The translations under genes and the position numbers were made by a program. Shown piece by piece: positions 44,353-52,130 of a DNA stretch of 57,678 nt. Origin of the DNA: Candidatus Ligilactobacillus faecavium (GTDB lineage: Bacteria; Bacillota; Bacilli; Lactobacillales; Lactobacillaceae); assembly GCA_019120355.1 (NCBI GenBank), contig DWVG01000017.1:1-57678 (forward strand), given 5' to 3'. The notes beneath the pieces are model-generated. The model saw nothing but the letters and a program-made list of their open reading frames with translations. It was not told where the DNA came from and ran no database searches. Position 1 is the stretch's first letter; the number at the start of each line of letters is the position of its first letter.

Positions 44353-45225
44353 TTACAACTCAATGTTTAAAACATCCAAGATGCGATTGAAATCTTCCGT
44401 TGACAAATAATTGATCTCAATTTTACCTTTGCCGGTCTTTTCGTTAGCTTTGATTGCAACTTTGGTCCCAAACTTTTCTTGAAGCCGGTCTTGACTTTGA
44501 AGAAGGTAAGGTGAAAGTTTCTTTTTCCGGTCTTTTTTGACTTTCTTTTTACCGTTCATGTCATTGACGATTTGTTCTAATTGACGAACCGTGTAATTTT
44601 CCTTGATCGTCTTCTTGGCAAGTTCAACCAGCTTATCCTTGTCCTTCAAGGCTAATAATGTCCGGGCTTGTCCCATTGACAGCTTACCATCTTGAACAAA
44701 TGTTTTGACTTCGCGCGGCAGATCCAAAAGACGCAAGTAATTTGCAATGTATGGTCGTGATTTGCCCAAGCGTTCTGACAATTCTGATTGGGTAATTTTC
44801 AAGTTCTTCATCAATGTGCTGTAAGCCTCGGCTTCTTCAAGCGGGCTTAAGTCTTCCCGTTGCAAGTTTTCAAGGACAGCAACTTCCATCATTTGTTCGT
44901 CATCAATTGCGCGAACAATTGCCGGAATTGAATCCTTTCCAGCTAATTTTGAAGCCCGGAAACGGCGTTCGCCGGCAATGATCTCATAACCCATCACGCT
45001 TGATTTGCGCACAATGATTGGTTGAAAGACCCCGTTTTTCCGAATTGAATCTGATAAATCTTTTAAATTTTCTTCATCAAAGTTTTTCCGCGGTTGATAA
45101 GGATTCGGACGAATCTCATCAAGTTGAAGTTCTTCAACCTTCTCATCTGCTTCTTTTTCTTCGTCAAAATCTGCAAATAAGGCATTGATTCCGCGGCCAA
45201 GTCCCTTTTTATTTTTACTTGCCAT
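44353..45225 (-). CDS. parB: Chromosome-partitioning protein ParB (Spo0J)
   Basis: A 290-residue ParB. It shows GLGRGINALF at the N-terminus, the CTP-binding/sliding motif AGERRFRASKLAG, the HTH (ITQSELSERLGKSRPYIANYL) for parS, and a C-terminal dimer domain. Its start overlaps the parA stop by 11 bases, with GGAGG inside parA. It loads on parS and spreads to organise the origin. Confidence 0.95.
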   Translation of the reverse strand: MASKNKKGLGRGINALFADFDEEKEADEKVEELQLDEIRPNPYQPRKNFDEENLKDLSDSIRKNGVFQPIIVRKSSVMGYEIIAGERRFRASKLAGKDSIPAIVRAIDDEQMMEVAVLENLQREDLSPLEEAEAYSTLMKNLKITQSELSERLGKSRPYIANYLRLLDLPREVKTFVQDGKLSMGQARTLLALKDKDKLVELAKKTIKENYTVRQLEQIVNDMNGKKKVKKDRKKKLSPYLLQSQDRLQEKFGTKVAIKANEKTGKGKIEINYLSTEDFNRILDVLNIEL

Positions 45226-45982
45226 GAGCTGCTAAGACCTCCTTTGCTAACGCCATGTATTCCTTTGCTCCCCGCGATGATGGATCGTAATCAATAATTG
45301 ACATTCCATGACTTGGAGCTTCCGAAAGCCGGACGTTACGCGGAATAATTGTTTGGTAAACCTTATCTTTAAAGAAGCGTTTAACTTCTTCAACGACTTC
45401 ATTTCCAAGGTTGGTCCGGGCATCCAGCATCGTCAATAAGACTCCTTCGATCTTCAAGTTTGGATTAAAGTGCTTTTGCACAAGCTGAATCGTATTTAAT
45501 AACTGACTTAATCCTTCCAAAGCATAGTATTCGCTTTGAACCGGAATTAAAATCGTATCACATGCCGTAAACGCGTTGATCGTCAGCATTCCGAGTGAAG
45601 GCGGGCAGTCGATCAAAATGTAATCATAGCTTTCCCGAATCGGCACGACCGCATCAGCTAACCGCTTTTCCCGTGCCATCTGCGATGTTAATTCAATTTC
45701 AGCACCCGATAATTGAATCGTTGCTGGAACGATATCAAGATTCTTCCGGCTTGTGTGAATGATTACATCCGTCATTGGAGCTTCATTTACCAAAACGTCA
45801 TAAACATCAGCTTTAATATCCGCTTTCCGAATTCCAAGTCCGCTCGTTGCGTTTCCTTGAGCATCGGCATCGATCAGTAATACTTTCTGGCCTAATTTTG
45901 CTAAACAAGCACCAAGGTTGATGCTCGTTGTGGTTTTACCAACCCCGCCTTTCTGGTTGGCAAGTGCAATTACGCGTCCCAT
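45215..45982 (-). CDS. parA: Chromosome-partitioning ATPase ParA (Soj)
   Basis: A 255-residue deviant-Walker ATPase with KGGVGKTTTSINLGA, the Walker A' LIDADAQGNAT and Walker B ILIDCPPSLG. It couples with ParB to move or position the origin region and, as Soj, can control DnaA. It lies between noc and parB in one operon. Confidence 0.96.
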   Translation of the reverse strand: MGRVIALANQKGGVGKTTTSINLGACLAKLGQKVLLIDADAQGNATSGLGIRKADIKADVYDVLVNEAPMTDVIIHTSRKNLDIVPATIQLSGAEIELTSQMAREKRLADAVVPIRESYDYILIDCPPSLGMLTINAFTACDTILIPVQSEYYALEGLSQLLNTIQLVQKHFNPNLKIEGVLLTMLDARTNLGNEVVEEVKRFFKDKVYQTIIPRNVRLSEAPSHGMSIIDYDPSSRGAKEYMALAKEVLAAHGK

Positions 45983-46000
45983 CTAATCCACTCTCCTTCA

Positions 46001-46879
46001 CTATTTTCGTTCATTTTTATCTTTTAATGGAATTTCGATTACAATTTTTTGAACGTCATCAGTGGTCTCTTCTTCAACCTGAACGTCAATTCCCGTTTCG
46101 CGAACCATCTTGACTGACTGTTTGATCGTATTGACAGCTAGTCGAACATCCTTGGCAACTCCTTTAATTTGAGGCCGGTTCTTCGGTTTCATTCGGGGAA
46201 CAACGATTCGATTGACCTTCTTTTCAGTTTCTTTAACTGAAAGGTGATTATTCAAAACGTCTTTTAAGACCTTGGCCTGCTGTTCGTTATCTAATCGAAC
46301 CAGTGCCCGCCCGTGCCGTTCTGAAATCTTACGGTTTAAGATTGCCTGCTGAACTGGCCGGCTTAGCTTCAATAACCGTAATTTATTGGCAATAAACGAT
46401 TGACTTTTCCCGAGTTCTTCAGCCAACTGTGCTTGGGTCAAATTGTTCAAATCAAGCAACCGCTGATAAGCTTCAGCCTCTTCAATTGAAGTCAATCCTT
46501 CACGTTGGAGGTTTTCAATCACCGCCATTGAAGCCGCTTCGGTATCTGACATTGTCCGAACAATTGCCGGAACTTTTTCCCATTTTAACGTCTGAATTGC
46601 GCGAAAACGCCGTTCACCAGCAATAATTTCGTATTTCCCGGGTTCATATTCACGCAAAATAATTGGCTGAAGCAGCCCGTGATCTTTAATTGTGTCTGCT
46701 AATTCATCGATCTTTTCCTGAGCAAAAATTTGCCGCGGTTGAAAGCGGTTCGGAATGATTTGATTGACCGCAATTTTCTCAACCTGGTCTTCTGAACGCG
46801 GCTGCGGTTCAATATCCGGAGTTGCGGTTTCAGCATTCTTTTCTTTCTTTTTATTCTTACCCCAAAATAAAAATGCCAT
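46001..46879 (-). CDS. noc: Nucleoid occlusion protein Noc
   Basis: A 292-residue ParB paralogue. It differs from ParB by the N-terminal FLFWGKNKKKEKNAE, an amphipathic membrane-targeting stretch of Noc, and keeps AGERRFRAIQTL and an HTH (LTQAQLAEELGKSQSFIANKL). Noc blocks FtsZ assembly over the nucleoid by binding NBS sites. I saw no clear NBS palindrome (ATTTCCCGGGAAAT) in the window. Confidence 0.93.
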   Translation of the reverse strand: MAFLFWGKNKKKEKNAETATPDIEPQPRSEDQVEKIAVNQIIPNRFQPRQIFAQEKIDELADTIKDHGLLQPIILREYEPGKYEIIAGERRFRAIQTLKWEKVPAIVRTMSDTEAASMAVIENLQREGLTSIEEAEAYQRLLDLNNLTQAQLAEELGKSQSFIANKLRLLKLSRPVQQAILNRKISERHGRALVRLDNEQQAKVLKDVLNNHLSVKETEKKVNRIVVPRMKPKNRPQIKGVAKDVRLAVNTIKQSVKMVRETGIDVQVEEETTDDVQKIVIEIPLKDKNERK

Positions 46880-46899
46880 AATTTTCCTCCTTTGATTGT

Positions 46900-47625
46900 T
46901 TAAACAATCGGATTCCGTGCAGGAGTACCCGCCTTGCGCGGATATTGCTTTGGCGTTGATTTAACTTTCTCAACGATCAATAAGTGACGTTCATCATGTG
47001 TAACTGGTAATTCGGTTGCAACATCTTGCTTAAGTCGCCCGCCAAGAACTTGAATCGCTTTTTGGGCATCTGCTAATTCTTGGTCAGCTTTCTGAGCTTT
47101 AAGCGCAATAAATTGACCGCCGACTTTGACCAACGGCAAACACAGCTCAGTCAAAACCGACATGCGAGCAACCGCCCGGGCTGTCACAAAATCATAGTCT
47201 TCACGATGCTTACTCTTTTTGCCAGCGAATTCTTCTGCCCGGGCATGACACAGTTCAACATTATCAAGTTCCAACCGGGTAGTTAATTCTTGAAGAAACT
47301 TAATTCGTTTATTCAATGAATCCACGATCGTCACTTTTAATTGCGGAAAAGCAATCTTCATTGGAATTGACGGAAATCCGGCACCGGCACCAACATCACA
47401 AAGCGAAACTGCTTCTGTTTGAAGAGATGGAACTTCAATTCCTAAAATCAATGAATCATAAAAGTGTTTCAAATAAACTTCTTTTTTTTCGGTAATTGCT
47501 GTTAAGTTTACAACTTTATTGGTCTCAACAAGAAGCTTGTAGTAATCTTCAAATTGTTTCATCTGCTGATCAGAAAGCATGATTCCATGAAGTGCAAGTT
47601 CCCGTTTAAATTCTTCTGGTGTCAT
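46900..47625 (-). CDS. rsmG: 16S rRNA (guanine-N7) methyltransferase RsmG
   Basis: A 241-residue Rossmann methyltransferase with SAM motif CDVGAGAGFPSIPMKI and VTIVDSLNKRIKFL, modifying G527 of 16S rRNA. GAAAGGA precedes the ATG. It is the first gene of the partition operon, the classical Firmicute order. A degenerate parS lies directly upstream. Confidence 0.96.
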   Translation of the reverse strand: MTPEEFKRELALHGIMLSDQQMKQFEDYYKLLVETNKVVNLTAITEKKEVYLKHFYDSLILGIEVPSLQTEAVSLCDVGAGAGFPSIPMKIAFPQLKVTIVDSLNKRIKFLQELTTRLELDNVELCHARAEEFAGKKSKHREDYDFVTARAVARMSVLTELCLPLVKVGGQFIALKAQKADQELADAQKAIQVLGGRLKQDVATELPVTHDERHLLIVEKVKSTPKQYPRKAGTPARNPIV

Positions 47626-47640
47626 CGAATTTCCTTTCTC

Positions 47641-47677
47641 TGTTCTTCGTGAAACACTTAATTTTTCAATGTTTCAC
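47641..47677 (-). promoter_or_regulatory. Degenerate parS and inverted half-sites
   Basis: TGTTCTTCGTGAAACA (47641-47656) matches the parS consensus TGTTTCACGTGAAACA at 13 of 16 positions. Next to it, GTGAAACA (47649-47656) and TGTTTCAC (47670-47677) form a perfect 8-bp inverted pair with a 13-base spacer. The site lies 15 bases before the rsmG-noc-parAB operon. Confidence 0.55.
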
Positions 47678-47813
47678 ACTACTGATAAGTTTAATTTATT
47701 TACTCATTAAAAGCAAGGTGAATTCCGGAACCGACCTTTTTCTTTGAGAATTTTTATTCATTTCTTTTTACGCTATACTTATATAGTAGAAATTTATCGA
47801 ATGAGGAATTTAA

Positions 47814-48503
47814 ATGACTGAATTTTTTAACGAACCAACCACTGAACAACTCCCGCATTTAAGCTTAAATCATGAATATTTACCGCATCATTTTGTTCAC
47901 GTTCTTGTTTCCCCAACTGCCAAATTTAATCCGTTGATCATTTTCATTGGGGACAGTCAAGAACAGCTTCACATTATTCCACTTTCTCACCTAAGCAGTC
48001 ACGGATTCACGATTGCTCTGCTATCAGCCGACCAATTGAATGGTGATCTGCATCAGCAAGTAAGTGAAATTAAATCTGCGATCCGTTTTTTACTTTTACA
48101 TGCCAACCAATTTTCAATTGATACAAACCGCATTTTCATCTGGGGCGAAGGTCGCGGTGCTGATCTAAGCGGGATTACCATTTTAACCGCCAATGATCCG
48201 GAATGGAATGCGGAAGACCCGCGTGTTCTTCCGCTCCGTTTGCGAGCTGGATTCTTATTTGGCGCATCGGAATATGATAAACTGACCGCAATGATTCCAG
48301 CGCATAAACGCCCGGCATTGTTTGTCTATAACGGAGAATGCGACTCATTTGATGAATCATCCCGGGATCAGTTTATCCATACTTATCGGCTTCAAAATGA
48401 AGCCCAAGATTTTATTTTGAAAAACACGACCAGCGGAACCAGTGCGTTTTACACCCCGTATATGCTGACAATTATTGAAAACCAGCTTCGAAAATATTTA
48501 TAA
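47814..48503 (+). CDS. Degenerate alpha/beta-hydrolase-fold protein
   Basis: A 229-residue cytosolic protein with an esterase-like fold: strand PLIIFIGDSQ, helix, TNRIFIWGEGRGADLSG and a late strand RPALFVYNGECDSFD. The nucleophile elbow, normally GxSxG, reads GEGRG (111-115), so the nucleophile position is Gly113; the oxyanion motif HGGG is replaced by GDSQ. It looks catalytically dead or reworked. It is convergent with nothing, alone, and followed by a small-RNA-like unit. Confidence 0.7.
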   Translation: MTEFFNEPTTEQLPHLSLNHEYLPHHFVHVLVSPTAKFNPLIIFIGDSQEQLHIIPLSHLSSHGFTIALLSADQLNGDLHQQVSEIKSAIRFLLLHANQFSIDTNRIFIWGEGRGADLSGITILTANDPEWNAEDPRVLPLRLRAGFLFGASEYDKLTAMIPAHKRPALFVYNGECDSFDESSRDQFIHTYRLQNEAQDFILKNTTSGTSAFYTPYMLTIIENQLRKYL

Positions 48504-48526
48504 ATAAAAAATAACTTAAAAAAGGA

Positions 48527-48555
48527 TTGACACCTGATCAAAACCACGTTATCAT
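48527..48555 (+). promoter_or_regulatory. Promoter of the candidate small RNA
   Basis: Consensus -35 TTGACA (48527-48532) and -10 TATCAT (48550-48555), 17-base spacer, with no ORF behind it. Confidence 0.7.
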
Positions 48556-48561
48556 ATAGAC

Positions 48562-48687
48562 ATTGATGAAAGAGCTTTGTGAGCTTCCATCTCCCCCTAG
48601 ATTCGGCTCACGTTAATATGAGTTCTGTTCATCATCACTTACTCCTTTTTTCTCTGCACTATACGATGTATAATGCAGAGTTTTTTT
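48562..48687 (+). ncRNA. Candidate small RNA (about 126 nt)
   Basis: The transcript from the promoter at 48527 would end in a strong terminator (48652-48687). In between, GTGAGC/GCTCAC with inner ATCT/AGAT forms a C-rich-loop hairpin, and GATGA near the 5' end can pair with TCATC later. The one ORF here (63 codons from 48579) has no ribosome binding site and runs through two terminators. I do not recognise it as a known RNA family. An orphan regulatory RNA is the best reading. Confidence 0.5.
48652..48687 (+). terminator. Terminator of the candidate small RNA
   Basis: The stem CTCTGCA.TATAC/GTATA.TGCAGAG (one mismatch) with a 3-base loop is followed by seven T. Confidence 0.88.
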
Positions 48688-48694
48688 ATGCCTT

Positions 48695-48721
48695 CTCGCA
48701 TCCCATGCGGGTTATTTTTTT
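48695..48721 (+). terminator. Second terminator behind the small RNA
   Basis: The stem CTCGCAT/ATGCGGG with one G-U pair and a 3-base loop, then TTATTTTTTT. Confidence 0.65.
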
Positions 48722-48761
48722 ACTCTTTTTTCACTTCACAAAAAATTCAATAAAAAAATTT

Positions 48762-48827
48762 AAATCGTAATCCTCGTTTTTCACTTTCTAATAAACAAGC
48801 AATTCAATTCAATTTCTAAATCGTAAT
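48762..48827 (+). promoter_or_regulatory. Two Zur-type half sites
   Basis: AAATCGTAAT occurs at 48762-48771 and 48818-48827. Each is one arm of the Bacillus-type Zur box AAATCGTAATNATTACGATTT. They lie upstream of the znuA promoter. Confidence 0.5.
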
Positions 48828-48851
48828 CCCGATCTAACGGACTTTTGGCTG

Positions 48852-48899
48852 TTGACACGCCTAGTTTGCCCCTTTATTATCTAAAAAGTAATCATTACT
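48852..48899 (+). promoter_or_regulatory. znuA promoter with Zur-like operator
   Basis: The -35 TTGACA (48852-48857) and -10 TATTAT (48875-48880), 17-base spacer. The palindrome AGTAATCATTACT (48887-48899) covers the expected start point and contains the Zur core TAATNATTA, so repression by zinc-loaded Zur is likely. Confidence 0.65.
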
Positions 48900-48922
48900 A
48901 ATTTCATTAAAGGAGCTACTGA

Positions 48923-49813
48923 ATGAAGAAATTTTCAAAATTATTTTTATTAGCTGTCGGCGCAATTTTACTCACGTTTTCTTTAAGTGCTTGCGGAAAG
49001 CAATCGTCCACTAAAAAAGCATCAACTGACAAACTCAATGTCGTTGCAACAACCAATTTTTACGGCAACATTGCTCAGGAAGTTCTCGGCGATCACGGAA
49101 CCGTAACGTCGATCATTAATAGCCCAAACATTGATCCGCATGACTTTACCCCGACAACCGCAACCGCCAAAAAAGTTGCTAAGGCCAATCTTGTGATTGA
49201 AAACGGAGTAGGGTACGATACATGGATCAATAAGCTGCAAGCCCGGAAAATTCTTTCGGTCGGAAAAGTCGTTGGTGCCAAAGATGGTGATAACGAACAT
49301 CTATGGTACAATCCCGATAACATCGAAAAGTATGTTGACGCCCTTGCTGTCCAATACGGTCGGCTTTTGCCTCAAGACGCCGCAGCCTTCAAAAAGAACG
49401 CGGCTGCTTATAAAAAGAAATTAAACGTTCTTAATCAAAAAATGAATCAAATCAAAAACGAAAAGCAAAATGCAAATGTCGCCGTCAGTGAGCCAGTCTT
49501 TAACTATGCCCTTCAAAAGATGGGCTTCAAGGTCACTGACAATCATTTTGCCCTTGCAATCGAAGAAGGATCAGATCCGTCATATACTGATATTCGTGAC
49601 TTGCAAAACAGTATTAAAGAACACAAAATTGCATTTTTCGTTTTAAATAAACAGGATGATAGCAAAATCGTTGATAACATCGCTGACCTTTGCCGCAAAG
49701 AAAACGTTCCGATCTTAGAAGTCACCGAAACAATGCCAAAGGACGGTAACTACATCGAATGGTTCAGCAATGAATTAGATCAACTTGCTAAAATCGTTCA
49801 AGCAAAGAGGTAG
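48923..49813 (+). CDS. znuA: Zinc-type ABC transporter substrate-binding lipoprotein
   Basis: A 296-residue cluster A-I binding protein. The lipobox is LSACG, with the lipidated Cys near residue 24. Metal ligands are visible as His in DPHDF and EHLWYNP and Glu in SEPVFNYAL. No His-rich loop is present. A Mn-binding role is possible from the ligands, but the Zur-like operator favours zinc. AGGAG precedes the ATG. It is the first gene of a three-gene operon. Confidence 0.9.
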   Translation: MKKFSKLFLLAVGAILLTFSLSACGKQSSTKKASTDKLNVVATTNFYGNIAQEVLGDHGTVTSIINSPNIDPHDFTPTTATAKKVAKANLVIENGVGYDTWINKLQARKILSVGKVVGAKDGDNEHLWYNPDNIEKYVDALAVQYGRLLPQDAAAFKKNAAAYKKKLNVLNQKMNQIKNEKQNANVAVSEPVFNYALQKMGFKVTDNHFALAIEEGSDPSYTDIRDLQNSIKEHKIAFFVLNKQDDSKIVDNIADLCRKENVPILEVTETMPKDGNYIEWFSNELDQLAKIVQAKR

Positions 49814-49820
49814 TCATCAT

Positions 49821-50483
49821 ATGCAACCAATTTTAGAAGTTGAAAATTTAGATATTAAAGTCCCTGATCGAACGCTTTTCCGGAATCTAAACTTTGCAAT
49901 TCCGCGAAATGAATTAACATGCATTACGGGCGAAAACGGCGTTGGCAAATCAACCTTGATCAAACATTTGATTCAGGATCTGAACCGCAACTCAACGATT
50001 CATGCGCAATTTGCGATTCCGCGCGATAAAGTTCAGTACGTGCCGCAATTGCGCAACATTGACGATGAATATCCGCTTAGTATTCATGACTTTGTTGCCT
50101 TAGGATTTAAGCATCGTATTTTGCCTTGGAATTCAAAAGCCATGAAGCAACGCTTGCGAGAAATTTTGGATGAAACAAAATTGACCCGCATCCAAGCGCG
50201 ACCGCTCGGAAAAGCTTCCGGCGGTGAAAAACAACGCGCTTATCTTGCCCAAGCATTGTGTGCTGATCCGCAGCTTTTAATTTTAGATGAAGCCACTGCG
50301 AACTTGGACCAATCAGCCAAACATTTTCTGTTGCAGCTTTTAAAATCGATCATGCAAAATCATGATCTTACTGTAATTTTTATCACGCACGACCCGGAAT
50401 TGATTGCTGCGTATGCTGATAACGAGCTGCACCTTGAAAATCAAACCGCAACAATGACTCGAATGAAGAAAGGAGAAAATTAA
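49821..50483 (+). CDS. znuC: Zinc-type ABC transporter ATP-binding protein
   Basis: A 220-residue ABC ATPase. It shows Walker A GENGVGKST, signature ASGGEKQRAYLAQAL (ASGGE instead of LSGGQ), Walker B LLILDEATANLD and the H-loop IFITHD. ATG at 49821 with AGAGG nine bases upstream is preferred over an earlier in-frame ATG inside znuA. It follows znuA after seven bases. Confidence 0.93.
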   Translation: MQPILEVENLDIKVPDRTLFRNLNFAIPRNELTCITGENGVGKSTLIKHLIQDLNRNSTIHAQFAIPRDKVQYVPQLRNIDDEYPLSIHDFVALGFKHRILPWNSKAMKQRLREILDETKLTRIQARPLGKASGGEKQRAYLAQALCADPQLLILDEATANLDQSAKHFLLQLLKSIMQNHDLTVIFITHDPELIAAYADNELHLENQTATMTRMKKGEN

Positions 50484-51283
50484 TGTTTAATTATGCTTTT
50501 ATGCAGTATGCATTCATTGCTGGAATATTTATCGCATTAATTTGTGCTGTGATGGGCGTTTTCGTCATCGCTCGGCAAACGTCATTTTTTGCCCATACCC
50601 TTTCTGAAATCGGCTTTTCAGGTGCAAGTTTTGGCGTGTTTGCGGGCATTTCACCGCTTACAGGCATGCTGCTTTTCACCTGTTGCAGTGCGTTATTTAT
50701 CGGATTTTCAGGTGAAAAAGTCAGTCGGCGCGAATCATCGATCAGTGTTTTTTCAGGAATTTTCTTAGGTCTGGGAGTTCTTTTCCTGTCGCTTTCCGAT
50801 AAGCAAGCAAATTACGCAACCAGCATTTTATTTGGAAGCATCGTCGGCATTGACGCTGCTAATCTGCGTGATCTCGTTTGTTTGAGTATCTTCTTATTGA
50901 TTCTAATTTTCTTTACTTTCCGGAAATTAGCCTTCAATTCTTTTGACGCTCAAGGTTCTGAATATAATCAGCGGTATAACAAGTTAATCTCGGTGCTCTT
51001 CCTCTTAATGCTGGCGTTGACCGTCAGCATTACTGCGCAAATTATTGGTGCGTTGCTGATTTTCGTTCTGCTTACGATTCCAGCATCTGCATCTAAGTAC
51101 TACGTTCATTCATTATGGAAAATGATTGGTCTGACCTTTATCTTCGCAATTACCGGAATTTGGCTTGGGTTATATTTAAGTTATTTAACAAACTGGCCCG
51201 TTAGTTTCTTTATCACGGTGATCGAAGCATTGATCTATGGTAGTGCGCTTTTAAAACAAAAAATCAGCAATCATCATAATTAA
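50483..51283 (+). CDS. znuB: Zinc-type ABC transporter permease
   Basis: A 266-residue ABC-3 family permease with eight hydrophobic segments. Motifs include FFAHTLSEIGFSGASFG and IIGALLIFVLLTIPASASK. It overlaps znuC as TAATG, with AAAGGAG before it. It is the last gene of the operon and has a terminator behind it. Confidence 0.92.
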   Translation: MFNYAFMQYAFIAGIFIALICAVMGVFVIARQTSFFAHTLSEIGFSGASFGVFAGISPLTGMLLFTCCSALFIGFSGEKVSRRESSISVFSGIFLGLGVLFLSLSDKQANYATSILFGSIVGIDAANLRDLVCLSIFLLILIFFTFRKLAFNSFDAQGSEYNQRYNKLISVLFLLMLALTVSITAQIIGALLIFVLLTIPASASKYYVHSLWKMIGLTFIFAITGIWLGLYLSYLTNWPVSFFITVIEALIYGSALLKQKISNHHN

Positions 51284-51324
51284 TATTTAATTGTTATAAT
51301 TCGATTTATTTTTGAAAAATACCC

Positions 51325-51360
51325 AATAGTGTTCATTATTAAATGAACATTATTTTTTTA
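51325..51360 (+). terminator. Terminator after znuB
   Basis: GTTCATT/AATGAAC stem with further A-T pairs, followed by TTATTTTTTT. Confidence 0.8.
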
Positions 51361-51395
51361 TATTCAAAATTTATATGGAATTAAATTTATTAAAG

Positions 51396-51404
51396 TGCTA
51401 AAAT
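51396..51404 (+). promoter_or_regulatory. Extended -10 promoter of the folT leader
   Basis: TGCTAAAAT with no clear -35 box, about ten bases before the folate-type aptamer. Confidence 0.45.
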
Positions 51405-51413
51405 AAATCACAA

Positions 51414-51502
51414 CAGGGGTAGGATATATCTCGTAAATGGCCAATGGAACGGAATGTGAACTTTGGCAGAACCGCAATGGGCGATTTATATCCGCATTCA
51501 CC
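51414..51502 (+). promoter_or_regulatory. Tetrahydrofolate-type riboswitch candidate
   Basis: The leader has GGGGTAGGATATATC, CGTAAATGG, GCCAATGG...TTTGGC, ACCGCAATGGGCG and TTTATATCCGCATTC. The order and spacing resemble the THF riboswitch (GGAGAGTAG, CGTTAAGTG, stem-loop with GGATGT, CGAAGCG, GCATCCGCTCC): the pair GGATATA/TATATCC, the GCCAA/TTGGC hairpin and a CGC/GCG hairpin are all visible. A FolT-like gene follows, which fits. The match is by eye. Confidence 0.6.
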
Positions 51503-51524
51503 ATAAAATTCATCTGGTGTATGT

Positions 51525-51557
51525 GTCTCCCCCGTGGATTTTGGGAGGCTTTTTTTT
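51525..51557 (+). terminator. Riboswitch-controlled terminator of folT
   Basis: The stem GTCTCCC/GGGAGGC with one G-U pair is followed by eight T. The 3' arm is the GGGAGG ribosome binding site, and the ATG follows one base after the T run. Confidence 0.8.
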
Positions 51558-51558
51558 G

Positions 51559-52101
51559 ATGAAAAAATTATCATGGAAAAGTCCGAAACTTGATGTTCGG
51601 ACCATCACTTTGTCTGCATTGTTAGTTGCAATTCAGATCGTTCTTAACAAAATTTCAATTGGCGATCCTGCCATTTTTAAAATCGGGATTGGTTTTCTCG
51701 GAACGGTATTGATCGGTTACCTTACCGGTCCGTGGCTTGGCGGTGTGATTCTCGTCCTCGTTGATATTATTTCAAATACCGTGTTCAGTTCCGGGGGAGT
51801 CTTTTTCCCAGGATTTACCTTTTCGGCATTCATCAGTGGAATTATTGCCGGGGCATTGCTCTATCACCAGAAGGTTACCTGGCAACGGATCTTTTTATAT
51901 GAATTTATTCAAATCTTAATTTCAAACGTTATTTTTACTACTCTTTGGATTTATATTTTGAGCATGACCTCGCCGCATCATATGGCGCTGACTGCTTTAC
52001 TGGCTGCCCGGATTCCCAAGGAAGTCATTTCATGGCCGATCCAAGCCATCGTTGATTTCTTGATTCTAAAGGCTGTATCAAAAACGCAAATTGCAAAATA
52101 A
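51559..52101 (+). CDS. folT: FolT-like ECF transporter S component (folate)
   Basis: A 180-residue membrane protein with about six helices, resembling ECF S components of the FolT type: RTITLSALLVAIQIVLNKIS at the N-terminus, IGYLTGPWLGGVILVLVDII and FPGFTFSAFISGIIAG. The start at 51559 follows GGGAGG ten bases upstream. Folate specificity rests on the resemblance and the THF-type leader; another vitamin is possible. EcfA and EcfT lie elsewhere. Confidence 0.8.
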   Translation: MKKLSWKSPKLDVRTITLSALLVAIQIVLNKISIGDPAIFKIGIGFLGTVLIGYLTGPWLGGVILVLVDIISNTVFSSGGVFFPGFTFSAFISGIIAGALLYHQKVTWQRIFLYEFIQILISNVIFTTLWIYILSMTSPHHMALTALLAARIPKEVISWPIQAIVDFLILKAVSKTQIAK

Positions 52102-52130
52102 AAAATGGTTGGCAATTGCCAACCATTTTT
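52099..52130. terminator. Bidirectional terminator between folT and the MFS gene
   Basis: A perfect stem AAAAAATGGTTGGC/GCCAACCATTTTTT with loop AATT. Confidence 0.92.

Larger units (their letters stand above)
48504..48922. other. Intergenic region with small-RNA unit and zinc-operon control
   Basis: 419 bases without a supportable protein gene. It contains a promoter (48527-48555), a candidate small RNA ending at 48687, a second terminator, two Zur-like half sites and the znuA promoter with an operator. Confidence 0.7.

Noticed and set aside
48579-48770. A 63-codon open frame in the small-RNA region
   Set aside because: No ribosome binding site, and it reads through two terminators.
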